From the NCBI RefSeq assembly GCF_026339955.1, contig NZ_JAPEPW010000001.1:4893001-4957000 (forward strand): a stretch of DNA of 64,000 nt, in the 5' to 3' direction. A program made the translations under genes and the position numbers. The stretch comes from Streptomyces sp. NBC_01549. GTDB lineage: Bacteria > Actinomycetota > Actinomycetes > Streptomycetales > Streptomycetaceae. Of the stretch, positions 25,255-34,000 are shown piece by piece. Below the pieces are notes generated by a model. That model did no database searches, had not been told where the DNA came from, and worked only from the letters and a program-made list of their open reading frames with translations. Every line of letters begins with the position of its first letter. Within the stretch, counting starts at the first letter, position 1.

Positions 25255-27753
25255 GGGATTGATGCATACAAGTTGAACGAGGACGAAACTTGCAAGCGGT
25301 TCGTCCTTCCTGCTCTGCGGGCAGCGGGGTGGAGCGAGAAGCAGATCCGCCCGCAGTACCGGATCAACGATGGCCGATTGGTGCCGACGCGTAGGCGCCA
25401 CAAGCGGGGGGCGGCGCTCGCCGCCGACTATGTGCTCGAGTACATCCCCGATGTGCCGATCGCTGTGGTGGAGGCCAAGCGCTACCGGCTGAGCGAGGAG
25501 AACGGGGTGGAACAGGCGCGTCGTTACGCGCGCAAGTTGGGACTGTCCTTCGCCTACGCCACCAACGGTCGCAACATCGTGGAGATCGACTTCAGCGGAG
25601 ACAAGCCGGCCATCCGGTCTGTCGATCGGTTCCCGTCGCCCGAGGACCTGTGGGCGCGCTTCCTGCGAGATCAGGGGGTCCGTGGTACCGAGGCGGGTGA
25701 GGAGCTGATGTCGGCGCCGTACGACTACACCCTCCGCAACACCGACAACTCCGTGAAGCGCCCGCGCTACTACCAGCGGGTCGCCATCACCCGGGCACTC
25801 GCGGCGCTTGCCCGTGACGAGCGCCGCATCCTGCTGGTGCTGGCCACCGGTACGGGCAAGACCATGCTCGCCCTCCAGTTGGTAGCCCGGCTCTCCAAGG
25901 CACCGGGGGCGTTCGGCGGGCGTAAGCCCCGGGTGCTCTACCTCGCCGACCGCAACATGCTGGTCGACGACCCCAAGGACCGCTACTTCCTGCCGGTCTT
26001 TGGTGAGGACGACGTCCACAAGATCGGGGGCGGCGAGGCCAAGCGCGGCCGGAAGATCTACTTCGCGCTCTATCAGTCCCTGGAACAGGGGGAGACGCAG
26101 GCCGAGCTGTTCCGGGAGTACCCGCCGGACTACTTCGACCTCGTCATCGTCGACGAGTGCCACCGGGGCAGCGCGAGCAGCGACTCGCGGTGGCGCAAGG
26201 TGCTGGAGCACTTCGAGCCCGCCGTGCAGATCGGACTGACCGCCACGCCCATCAGGGACAGCGGCAAGAAGACGGACACGTTCGACTACTTCGGCAACCC
26301 CGTCTACACGTACTCGCTCCGAGACGGCATTGAGGACGGTTTCCTCTCTCCCTACCGGGTGCGCAGGGTCCGGCTCAACGTAGACGTGGAGGGCTACCGA
26401 CCCGAGCCGGGCAAGAAGGACATCTACGGCCGGGAGATCCCCAATGATCTTTACGGACCCAAGGAGTTTGAGCGGGTCATGGTGATCCTGGAACGGACGG
26501 AGACGGCGGCGCACTATCTCATCGACTACCTCCGCAAGAACGCCGAGGACGGGCGGCTGGGCAAGACCCTCGTCTTCTGCGAGAACAACGAACACGCCGG
26601 CCGGATGCGCACCGCGTTGCACAACATCGCCTCCGAGGAGGTCGCCGTTCTGCCGGACTTCGTCAAGCGGATCACCAGCGCTGACGTGTCCGATGCCGGG
26701 GAGTCCCTGGAGGAGTTCCGGAAGGCGGACTCCAGTCAGCCGGTCATCGCTGTGACGTCCAGGTTGCTGTCCACGGGTGTGGATCTGCCTGCGGTGCGGA
26801 ACGTGGTGCTGTTCAGGCGTATGGCCTCCATGCCCGAGTTCAAGCAGGTCATCGGGCGCGGCACCCGGCTGTGTCCGGAGATCGGCAAGGAGTCCTTCGA
26901 CATCATCGACTTCGTGGAGGCGACCCTCCTCTTCGAGGACAAGGCGTTCGACGGCCCACCCCTGAAGCTGCTCCAAGAGACGGCCGACGAGCAGGGCGAA
27001 CTGGTGGATGTCGAGGACCTCACTCCGCTGGCCGAGGAGACGGGTGACGGTGACGGGGAGTCGGTCGCCGAGCCGCAGTCGGAGTACGAGCAGCAGGACG
27101 GCGGCTCGTTCGACCTGGGCGGGGACGACGGCGACACGGTCACTGACCAGGACGAGGTCGATCGCATCCAGGCGCGTGGCAAGCGCTACCGGGTGCGTGG
27201 TGTGGACGTCTACAAGTTGGGCGAGCGGCGTTATCAGCTCGCTGACGACGGTGTGACCATGCGGCTGGTGAGCGTCGAGCAGTGGGTGCACAACCAGGTG
27301 CTCGAACTGGACCTGGACCCGGCACAGTTGCGTACGCGGTGGGCGCGGGCCAAGAGCCGTGCCGTCCTGATGGAGGCCCTTCGAGTGGCCGACATCGACG
27401 TGGAGGAACTGCCCGAGGAACTGGGCAAGCCCGACGTGGACCCGGTGGACCTGCTGGTCAGCGCGGCCTGGGAGGGGCTCGCCGTGGTGAGCCGGGACGA
27501 GCGGCTGATCTGGTTCCGCCGGGAGCACGGAGAGTTCCTCGACTCCTTTGGCGAGCAGGCCCGTGAGGTACTGGAGGCGATGCTGGTGAAGTTCGCCGAG
27601 GCGGGGTCCCCGCAGCTGAAGGTGGACACGCTGAAGGTGCCGCCGTTCGACTCGATGGGCCGCGTGGTGGACCTGACCCAAAGGTTCGGCGGTCCCCGGG
27701 AGGCGCACGAGGCCATAGACCAGCTGGCCGTCCGGCTTCTGTCGGTTGTGTAG
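25252..27753 (+). CDS. hsdR: Type I restriction enzyme, R (DNA translocase/endonuclease) subunit
   Basis: This 833-residue protein cuts unmodified DNA after ATP-driven translocation, in complex with HsdM and HsdS. The N-terminal nuclease region contains ADYVLEY...VVEAKRY (PD-ExK-type Asp and Glu-x-Lys). Helicase motifs follow: LATGTGKT (Walker A, near residue 200), DECH (motif II, near 300), LTATPIRD (III) and QVIGRGTRL (VI). The C-terminal part resembles the EcoEI R C-terminal domain. Length suits the shorter EcoEI-like R subunits. It leads a same-strand hsdR-hsdM-hsdS block; hsdM follows after 130 bp of AT-rich DNA. Confidence 0.92.
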   Translation: MGIDAYKLNEDETCKRFVLPALRAAGWSEKQIRPQYRINDGRLVPTRRRHKRGAALAADYVLEYIPDVPIAVVEAKRYRLSEENGVEQARRYARKLGLSFAYATNGRNIVEIDFSGDKPAIRSVDRFPSPEDLWARFLRDQGVRGTEAGEELMSAPYDYTLRNTDNSVKRPRYYQRVAITRALAALARDERRILLVLATGTGKTMLALQLVARLSKAPGAFGGRKPRVLYLADRNMLVDDPKDRYFLPVFGEDDVHKIGGGEAKRGRKIYFALYQSLEQGETQAELFREYPPDYFDLVIVDECHRGSASSDSRWRKVLEHFEPAVQIGLTATPIRDSGKKTDTFDYFGNPVYTYSLRDGIEDGFLSPYRVRRVRLNVDVEGYRPEPGKKDIYGREIPNDLYGPKEFERVMVILERTETAAHYLIDYLRKNAEDGRLGKTLVFCENNEHAGRMRTALHNIASEEVAVLPDFVKRITSADVSDAGESLEEFRKADSSQPVIAVTSRLLSTGVDLPAVRNVVLFRRMASMPEFKQVIGRGTRLCPEIGKESFDIIDFVEATLLFEDKAFDGPPLKLLQETADEQGELVDVEDLTPLAEETGDGDGESVAEPQSEYEQQDGGSFDLGGDDGDTVTDQDEVDRIQARGKRYRVRGVDVYKLGERRYQLADDGVTMRLVSVEQWVHNQVLELDLDPAQLRTRWARAKSRAVLMEALRVADIDVEELPEELGKPDVDPVDLLVSAAWEGLAVVSRDERLIWFRREHGEFLDSFGEQAREVLEAMLVKFAEAGSPQLKVDTLKVPPFDSMGRVVDLTQRFGGPREAHEAIDQLAVRLLSVV

Positions 27754-27780
27754 GCGATAGGCTCACCAAACGACAAGAAA

Positions 27781-27818
27781 ACTTTAGTTTTGCGCAGTAT
27801 TCTTCGTGTAACTAAAGT
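27781..27818. promoter_or_regulatory. AT-rich inverted repeat between hsdR and hsdM
   Basis: ACTTTAGTT (27781-27789) and AACTAAAGT (27810-27818) are perfect inverted arms 20 bp apart, in a stretch much poorer in G+C than the surroundings. It could be an operator or promoter for hsdM-hsdS, allowing methylase and nuclease to be set separately. Confidence 0.5.
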
Positions 27819-27883
27819 CGTCTTTGAGTTTCCGTTCTGCTTAGGCGCGCCTCGCGTCCCTGATCAAGTCCGCGCGCGACACG

Positions 27884-29311
27884 ATGCGCAAGGACGCCGG
27901 GATGAACGGCGACCTAGACCGGCTGCCCCAGCTGTCCTGGCTGCTCTTCCTCAAGGCGTTCGATGAGCGCGTTGAGCAGGAGAACGCGGCACTGGACCCG
28001 GACGGCTACCGGCGGGCGATCGAGGAGCCGTACCACTGGGAGGGCTGGGCGACCAACCCGGACTTCAGCGGTGACGAGCTGAAGTCGTTCGTCAACGAGA
28101 GCCTCATTCCGCACCTGGCGGGGCTCGTCGGCGACAACGCGGACGACCCGCGCAACGTCATCTCGACCATCTTCAAGGACGTCGTCAACCGCATGCAGTC
28201 GGGCACGCTGCTGCGGGACTTGGTCAACATCGTCAACCAGATCCACTTCGTCTCGACCGACGACATCCACACCATGGCGTTCGTCTACGAGTCGATTCTC
28301 AAGGAAATGCGGGACGCGGCTGGGGACTCGGGCGAGTTCTACACTCCTCGTCCGGTCAACCGCTTCATGGTTCAGCAGTCCTTCCTCAAACTGGACGACT
28401 CGATCCTCGACCCAGCGAGCGGTACGGGCGGTTTCCTTGTCCAGGCGTACGAGGAACTGAAGGGCCAGGTCAAGACGGACACCCAGCGCAGGCGGCTGCA
28501 CAAGAACATTCGGGGCATCGAGAAGAAGCCCCTGCCGTATCTGCTGGGCTCCATGAACCTGCTGCTGCACGGCATCGATGCACCGCACGTCACACGGGCC
28601 AACTCGCTGCTGGAGATGCGGAACTCCAACGCCGACGACAAGGTGGACGTGGTCCTCACCAACCCGCCCTTCGGCGGAGAGGAGGAAGCGACGGTCGTCA
28701 AGGCATTCCCGGACGGCTTCCGGACCCAGGAGACGGCTTGGCTCTTCCTCTACTCGATCCTTGACCAGCTCAAGCTGGGCGGTCGGTGTGCGATCGTTCT
28801 GCCTAACGGCAGTCTCTTCGCGACGGGAGAGAACTCCATCGGCGCGAAGATCAAGAAGAAGCTGATGAAGGACTGCAATCTTCACACCATCGTCCGCCTC
28901 CCACAGGGCGTCTTCGCGCCCTACACGCAGATCCCGTCCAACATCCTCTTCTTCGAGAAGACCGGTCCGACGCAGGACGTCTGGTTCTACGAGGTCCCGC
29001 TTCCGGAGGGACGCCGGGGCTACACCAAGACGAAGCCGATGCGGATCGAGGAGTTCGAGCCCTGCGTCGACTGGTGGGGCGGCAAGCAGCGCGAGGGTCG
29101 CGAGGTGGGCGAGCAGGCGTGGGTCGTGCCTGCGTCGGACATCATCACCTCCGGCTTCAACCTGGACATTGTCAACCCGCATGTGGGGGTCGACCTGGCG
29201 CGTCGGACACCTGAGGAGTTGGTTGACGGGCTGGTGAAGACGGAGACGGAGATCCTGGAGCTGCTGAAGGAGCTGCGCAAGGGGTTGGGGGCGAACAACG
29301 GTGCTGAATGA
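27884..29311 (+). CDS. hsdM: Type I DNA adenine methyltransferase (M subunit)
   Basis: This 475-residue N6-adenine methylase protects the host and forms the core of the type I complex. The SAM motif DPASGTGGF lies near residue 176 and the catalytic NPPF near residue 259. The N-terminal bundle (MNGDLDRLPQLSWLLFLKAFDERV) is typical. ATG at 27884 is the first usual start, but the codons just upstream (27848-27883) still read RLASLIKSARDT, which looks like conserved N-terminal sequence, and a TAG lies at 27842. A rare CTG start at 27860 or a lost start codon is therefore possible. The 3' end overlaps hsdS by 11 bp. Confidence 0.9.
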   Translation: MRKDAGMNGDLDRLPQLSWLLFLKAFDERVEQENAALDPDGYRRAIEEPYHWEGWATNPDFSGDELKSFVNESLIPHLAGLVGDNADDPRNVISTIFKDVVNRMQSGTLLRDLVNIVNQIHFVSTDDIHTMAFVYESILKEMRDAAGDSGEFYTPRPVNRFMVQQSFLKLDDSILDPASGTGGFLVQAYEELKGQVKTDTQRRRLHKNIRGIEKKPLPYLLGSMNLLLHGIDAPHVTRANSLLEMRNSNADDKVDVVLTNPPFGGEEEATVVKAFPDGFRTQETAWLFLYSILDQLKLGGRCAIVLPNGSLFATGENSIGAKIKKKLMKDCNLHTIVRLPQGVFAPYTQIPSNILFFEKTGPTQDVWFYEVPLPEGRRGYTKTKPMRIEEFEPCVDWWGGKQREGREVGEQAWVVPASDIITSGFNLDIVNPHVGVDLARRTPEELVDGLVKTETEILELLKELRKGLGANNGAE

Positions 29312-30428
29312 ATTTCGACTTGGTGATGTGATTCAGCTGGACCGGATTGCCGTCCAAGTGGATCCTGATGTGGAGTACAGGCAGATCGGCATCAGGTCGT
29401 TTGGGAATGGAATCTTCCATCGAGACCCGTGCTTGGGTCGCGATTTGAGTAAGCTGAAGTATTTCGAAATTCACCCTGATCGACTCGTCGTGAGTAACAT
29501 CATGGCCTGGGAAGGTGCAATCGCCGTTTCGGGTGAGAATGAAAAAGGACTTGTAGGGTCGGCTCGATTTCTCAGTTATCAGCCGATCGGGGAAGTTGAC
29601 CTTCGGTATCTGAATTACTTTTTCCAAAGTGAGGCTGGAAAGGTTCTCGTTAAGTCGGTTTCCACGGGAACCGTCACGCGGAACCAAACTGTATCGCCAA
29701 AGAACTTTGAAAATGCGACGGTCCTACTGCCTGACGTAGCTGAGCAGCGTCGCGTCGCCAACAAACTCGACGCTGCCATGGATCAAATTGCGCAGACGGC
29801 TCATCTTAAGGAAAAGTCGAACAGTCTGACCCTCCAGCACGCCGACGCCCTATTCCGCTCCATCGAGCAGACTGCGCCGTTGGTTGAAGCCCTGTTCATG
29901 GACAGCGAATTCGCTGATGTTCAATCTGATTCCACTTACCCAATCACTGGGATCTACAGCTTCGGGCGCGGCCTGATCAAACGCCCTGTCATTCAGGGCA
30001 GCGACACGGCATACACGCGCTTTGCGCGGATTCGGGCGGGCCAGATCGTCATGAGCAAGCTGAACGCTTGGGAGGGCGCGCTCGCTGTGGTCGGTGATGA
30101 CTTTGCCGACACGTATGTCTCGCCTGAGTATCCCGTCTTCAGCCTGATCGAGGGCGCAGCCGATGGTGCGTACATCGAGCACCTGTTGGCCTGGCCCGAA
30201 CTGTGGGCCAAGTTGACGCCACGTGGATCCATGGTTCGGCGTAAGCGGACCACCCCCGCCACGTTGCTGGCAACTGAGGTTCCGCTTCCGAGCCTTTCCG
30301 ACCAGCGACGCATCGCAAAACAACTCACTCTCGCCCGCAAGGCGGTCGACGGCGGCGCAGCGCAGGTGGAGGAGCTTGCCGTTCTCCGCCGCGCCCTGCT
30401 CGACGCGGCCTTCTCCGGTCAGCTGTAG
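29301..30428 (+). CDS. hsdS: Type I specificity subunit
   Basis: This 375-residue protein determines which bipartite DNA site is recognised. It contains two half-subunits, each a target-recognition domain followed by a conserved helix: the first half has SNIMAWEGAIAVSGEN and LPDVAEQRRVANKL, the second MSKLNAWEGALAVVGDD and LPSLSDQRRIAKQL. The two domains recognise different half-sites; the sequence itself cannot be read from the protein. The GTG start overlaps the hsdM end by 11 bp. The first half is clearly less GC-rich than the genome, a sign of recent transfer or domain exchange. Confidence 0.9.
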   Translation: MLNEFRLGDVIQLDRIAVQVDPDVEYRQIGIRSFGNGIFHRDPCLGRDLSKLKYFEIHPDRLVVSNIMAWEGAIAVSGENEKGLVGSARFLSYQPIGEVDLRYLNYFFQSEAGKVLVKSVSTGTVTRNQTVSPKNFENATVLLPDVAEQRRVANKLDAAMDQIAQTAHLKEKSNSLTLQHADALFRSIEQTAPLVEALFMDSEFADVQSDSTYPITGIYSFGRGLIKRPVIQGSDTAYTRFARIRAGQIVMSKLNAWEGALAVVGDDFADTYVSPEYPVFSLIEGAADGAYIEHLLAWPELWAKLTPRGSMVRRKRTTPATLLATEVPLPSLSDQRRIAKQLTLARKAVDGGAAQVEELAVLRRALLDAAFSGQL

Positions 30429-30434
30429 CCCTGC

Positions 30435-31097
30435 TCAAACTTCCGGCACTCTCCGCCACCCCCTGTCCGTGACCACCGCATGGTCCAGGAACCGTAGACC
30501 GACCGCCGTAGCCCCCGCCGCCAGACGGGTTGTAGCCAGGCGGTCGGCCTCGCTGGGGTCGGTGCGACCCGTGGGGTGGTTGTGGGCCACACCGAAGGAC
30601 GTGCCGCCTGCCGCGAGGACCAGGGCCAGGACATCCCGTACCGGGAGCAGGCTCCGGTCCGTCGCGCCCTCCGTGAGGACAGAGGTGCGGAGGACCGAGC
30701 CCGCTCCGTCGCAGACGACCACGACGACGCGTTCGTGCCGCAGGCCGTGGAGGAGGGGAGCCGCGATCGTCGCCAAGTCGGCCGATCCGTGCACCTGTGG
30801 ACGAGCAGAGGGCGACGGCGGTGCGGCCCGGCGGCCCAGCTGGAACGCCGCCGCGACCCGTGCCGCCTTCGACGGGCCGATCCCAGCCAGGCCCACCGCC
30901 AGCTCATGCGCGGGGAGCCGGGACAGTTCGTACAGGCCGCCATGTCGGGTGATCAGGTGCCCGGCCAGTTCCACCGCATCCTGGCCCGGGACTCCCGCGC
31001 CCAGCAACAGCCCCAGCAGTTCACGGTCGGACAGTGCTTCCGCGCCCCGCGCCAGCAGCCGCTCGCGCGGCCGATCCCGGGCCGGCACGTCCCGCAT
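30435..31097 (-). CDS. radC: RadC family JAB/MPN-domain protein
   Basis: This 220-residue protein has a helix-hairpin-helix-like N-terminal part (ERLLARGAEALSDRELLGLLLGAGVPGQDAVELA) and a C-terminal JAB/MPN metalloprotease-like domain with HNHPTGRTDPSEAD (the H-x-H...S..D zinc motif). RadC was named for DNA repair, but its biochemical role is unsettled and relatives are frequent on mobile and defence islands. ATG at 31097 starts the conserved RDVPARDRPRERLL. It follows the DUF262 gene by 23 bp on the same strand and converges on hsdS with a 6-bp gap. Confidence 0.85.
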   Translation of the reverse strand: MRDVPARDRPRERLLARGAEALSDRELLGLLLGAGVPGQDAVELAGHLITRHGGLYELSRLPAHELAVGLAGIGPSKAARVAAAFQLGRRAAPPSPSARPQVHGSADLATIAAPLLHGLRHERVVVVVCDGAGSVLRTSVLTEGATDRSLLPVRDVLALVLAAGGTSFGVAHNHPTGRTDPSEADRLATTRLAAGATAVGLRFLDHAVVTDRGWRRVPEV

Positions 31098-31120
31098 GCG
31101 CCCCACTGCCCCACATCCCC

Positions 31121-32824
31121 TCAGTCCACCGAGTCGCGGTCGAGAGGCTCCGAACCATCGGCTACCGGGGCGTCGGGTTCCGGGTCGGGCGAAGGGGTGA
31201 ACGCGTTTGCGTCCCCGCTGCTTCCCGCCGCCGAGCCGATGAGCTCCAGGAGCCGCCGGTGCAGCGTCTCCGAACGGGCCCGCAAGAAGGCGTCGTAGTC
31301 GTTGCGCAACGCGGCCTGGTAGGCGTCCTCTTCGATCAGGCAGGTGCGCAGTCGCTCCCGCAGGACGTCCTCGCCGTGCCAGCCGACCAGGTCTTTGAGG
31401 TAGGCAGAGGGGCGGCGGTCGGAGATCCAGTTGTTGGTGATCGCGCTGAGCGTGATCAGGTTGCCGCAGACGTTGTCCTTTCCTGCTTTCACCCCTTCCT
31501 TCCTCAGGTACGCACGCGGGAAGAAGTGGTGGAACTGCTTCCCGTTCTGCCAGGACAGTGCGTCGGCCACGTCGATGATGCGGCCGGTGTTGAGGTCGAC
31601 GGGCTTCTCGTACGACATCAGCAGCACCAGAAGCTTGCTGGGCGCGTTCTGTCGTGAGAACTGTGCGCGCTGCCACAGAACGCTGCGAGGGAGAGCTGCC
31701 GCCGTCTCGATCTCCTTCGAGCGGTCCGCTGCGAATTCCGTGACCGCTGTCAGATCCGGCCCCATCTGAGACTCCCGCCAGCCCTTGAAGTACTCGCCGC
31801 TCGCTGTCAGCCAGAACCAGCGCGTCACGGCGTCGTATTGGGCCGCTGTCGGCTTGGGTAGTTGCCTGAACAGCTCGACCAGGACCGCGAACTGGTTGTA
31901 GTAGGGCAGCGCTTCGGCCTGCGGGGTGTGGATCTGGGTGGAGAGGAAGTCCACCGCCCGCGCGGCCGCCTTGCCTGCGTCGGCGACGGCCGTCTGGAGC
32001 TGCTGACGGTCCAAACCACGCAGCTCGTGGATGGACTTGGTGGAGAACCCGAAGCCCGCCGCCGCCGAGATCGTCCTCAACATGGTCTTGGCATCGACCC
32101 GGCCGTACTTCTTGGCATCGAGTACCTGGAGAAGCTGCTCGATCTCGTCCTTGAGGTCGAAGTCCTTCGACCAGGTGCCGGCCCGGATGAGATCGACGAT
32201 GTCCATGGACGTGCCCGTGCTGTTGATCCGCTCGAAAATCCGGGCCGAGTCCTCCTCGGAGACATCGAGCAGCGTCACCAACGGCACCTGATAGTGCGCG
32301 AACTGCTCACTCAGTGCTTGGGCGCGGCGCTGAAGCTCGTCGCTCGGTTTGTCCCGCTGGATCCATGACAGGATCGCGCCGACCGAGGTGAGATCCCGGA
32401 CCGGGATGATGTGCGGCCCCGTCGGGGCGTCCTCCGTGAGGTGCAGGAATTCCTCGCGCTCCAGGTCGTACGCGATCTCCCATATCGCGCCGGAGCCGTG
32501 CAGCGCGCCGACCAGGCTGGCCAGCCGCTGCTGCCCGTCGAGGACGTAATGCACCGGGGCGCCCTCGTGCTGCGGCACGGTGTCCAGGCCCGCGATCTCA
32601 TGTCCGCTGGCCAGCTTGGCCGTTGTGCGCCACATGAGAAGGCTGCCGATGGGGTAGTTGCGGCGCACCGAGTCGAGCAGATACAGGATCTGCTGCGGGG
32701 TCCAGACGAACGCCCGCTGGAACTTCGGTAAAACGATGTCGCCGCTCAAGACCCTCGAGGCGAGTGAGGTGATCGGCGCAATCGTCGGCTCGGGCGCGCG
32801 CAACCTCGCTGGTGACGTCCCCAT
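31121..32824 (-). CDS. DUF262 (GmrSD/ParB-like) protein, probable defence nuclease
   Basis: This 567-residue protein has a DUF262 N-terminal half: PKFQRAFVW (near residue 35) and the diagnostic YVLDGQQRLASL (near residue 90), a ParB/Srx-like NTP-binding fold. FERINSTGTSMD follows. The C-terminal half has an HNH-like region, FHHFFPRAYL...NVCGNLITLSAITNNWISDRRPS, as in DUF1524 nucleases. This is the GmrSD-type layout of modification-dependent restriction enzymes, so it probably cleaves modified foreign DNA. ATG at 32824 is preceded by AGGGGG; GTG at 32827 is the alternative. It is cotranscribed with radC and faces a type I system, making a defence island. Confidence 0.82.
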   Translation of the reverse strand: MGTSPARLRAPEPTIAPITSLASRVLSGDIVLPKFQRAFVWTPQQILYLLDSVRRNYPIGSLLMWRTTAKLASGHEIAGLDTVPQHEGAPVHYVLDGQQRLASLVGALHGSGAIWEIAYDLEREEFLHLTEDAPTGPHIIPVRDLTSVGAILSWIQRDKPSDELQRRAQALSEQFAHYQVPLVTLLDVSEEDSARIFERINSTGTSMDIVDLIRAGTWSKDFDLKDEIEQLLQVLDAKKYGRVDAKTMLRTISAAAGFGFSTKSIHELRGLDRQQLQTAVADAGKAAARAVDFLSTQIHTPQAEALPYYNQFAVLVELFRQLPKPTAAQYDAVTRWFWLTASGEYFKGWRESQMGPDLTAVTEFAADRSKEIETAAALPRSVLWQRAQFSRQNAPSKLLVLLMSYEKPVDLNTGRIIDVADALSWQNGKQFHHFFPRAYLRKEGVKAGKDNVCGNLITLSAITNNWISDRRPSAYLKDLVGWHGEDVLRERLRTCLIEEDAYQAALRNDYDAFLRARSETLHRRLLELIGSAAGSSGDANAFTPSPDPEPDAPVADGSEPLDRDSVD

Positions 32825-32914
32825 CACGTACCCCCTGATCGCCGGACTCGACAGCTGGAACAGCTATGAGAACGATCCTAGGGGGCATCACTGACAATCG
32901 ACCGAGCCCGCGTT

Positions 32915-33109
32915 CTAGCGGAGCCCGTCCACGAAGGCCCGCCAGGCGTCCCGGCGGATGAACAGCGCGGGTCCGGCGGGGTTCTTGCTGTCGCGGACGG
33001 GGACGGCGCCGGGGAAGCCGTCGGCTACCTCGACGCAGTCGCCGCCGGTGTTTCCGCTGTAGCTGGACTTATGCCACCGTGCGCTCTTCAGGCCGGGGTC
33101 GTTCTCCAT
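32915..33109 (-). CDS. DUF397 protein
   Basis: This 64-residue actinobacterial small protein has the family pattern ARWHKSSYSGNTGGDCVEVAD and VRDSKNPAGPALFI. GGAGGAG lies 5 nt upstream of ATG 33109. It overlaps the end of the XRE regulator gene by 41 bp, so the two are translated together. DUF397 proteins pair with WhiJ-type XRE regulators in Streptomyces and are thought to modulate them. Confidence 0.88.
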   Translation of the reverse strand: MENDPGLKSARWHKSSYSGNTGGDCVEVADGFPGAVPVRDSKNPAGPALFIRRDAWRAFVDGLR

Positions 33110-33917
33110 AACGCTCCTCCATGACACAGCTGATCAACGCCGCCGAAGCTTCAATGGAGAGGGCGGCGGCCTGGAGATGAGCGTAACGGCGTGCGGCTTC
33201 CCTGATGATTCCAGGGTTGGCGGTCATATGACCGGCAATGACGTCTTCCGTGTAGACGACATCGGGGTCGTCTTCGAATCGGAGGAGGTTGAACGACCCA
33301 GCCAGGCTTGCGTGTTCACCGGCGCTGAACGGCAGCACTTGGATCCGCATCCACCGGTGGTCGGTGAACTCCAACAAGCGGGCCAGTTGCCTCCGCATGA
33401 CCTCGCGGCTGCCGATGGGCCGGTGCAGCACGGCCTCGTCGAGGATCGCCCAGGCCAGCGGCGGCCGGCCCCTCTCCAGGATGCGCTGGCGCTCCATCCG
33501 CGCCGCGACCAGGCTGTCGAGGTCGTCCGGCATGCCGGTGGCCAGCACCGCCCGCGCGTACTCCTCCGTCTGCAGCAGCCCGTACACCAACTGCGCCTGG
33601 TACGTGGAGATGTACGCCGCCTTCGCCTCCATCTCGGCGTACGGCTGGAACCAGGTGGGTAGTTGACTGCGCAGCACGAGGCCGATCAGTCGGGAGAAGA
33701 CCCCGTCCGTGCCGAGTGCCGCGTCCACCCGCTCGGAGAAGTCGCGGGTCGGGATCTTCTTCGTGGTCTCGATCTGGCCGACCAACGAGCCCGTGCAGAA
33801 GATGATTTCGCCGAGCTGGCCCTGCTTGAGGCTGTGCGCCTCGCGCTGTCGGCGCAGCTCCCAGCCGTAGTAGTCGAGCGGGGAAGCGCTGGGGTCGAGT
33901 GATTGGATGTTGGCCAT
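33069..33917 (-). CDS. WhiJ-type XRE-family transcriptional regulator
   Basis: This 282-residue protein has an N-terminal helix-turn-helix (LRRQREAHSLKQGQLGEIIFCTGSLVGQIETTKKIP, about residues 20-55) and a C-terminal DUF5753-type ligand region (YGLLQTEEYARAVL, PFSAGEHASLAGSFNLLRF). This is the large Streptomyces WhiJ-like family. ATG at 33917 has GGAGG 7 nt upstream. It is paired with the overlapping DUF397 gene and divergent from an anti-sigma-type ATPase gene, the usual three-part module associated with development and antibiotic control. Confidence 0.88.
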   Translation of the reverse strand: MANIQSLDPSASPLDYYGWELRRQREAHSLKQGQLGEIIFCTGSLVGQIETTKKIPTRDFSERVDAALGTDGVFSRLIGLVLRSQLPTWFQPYAEMEAKAAYISTYQAQLVYGLLQTEEYARAVLATGMPDDLDSLVAARMERQRILERGRPPLAWAILDEAVLHRPIGSREVMRRQLARLLEFTDHRWMRIQVLPFSAGEHASLAGSFNLLRFEDDPDVVYTEDVIAGHMTANPGIIREAARRYAHLQAAALSIEASAALISCVMEERYGERPRPEERTVA

Positions 33918-34000
33918 TGCGGTGCCTCCGGCCTGCAACGCCTCGCGGCGTTCGGTTCGTTACATAGCCGAGCGTAATCAAAACGTCGCATTCTGATGAT

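Noticed and set aside
25225..27708. An 827-codon open frame on the minus strand opposite hsdR
   Set aside because: It mirrors a real gene with clear helicase motifs, has low-complexity Leu/Arg/Gly/Val composition, and no recognisable motif. It is an antisense shadow, common in high-GC DNA.
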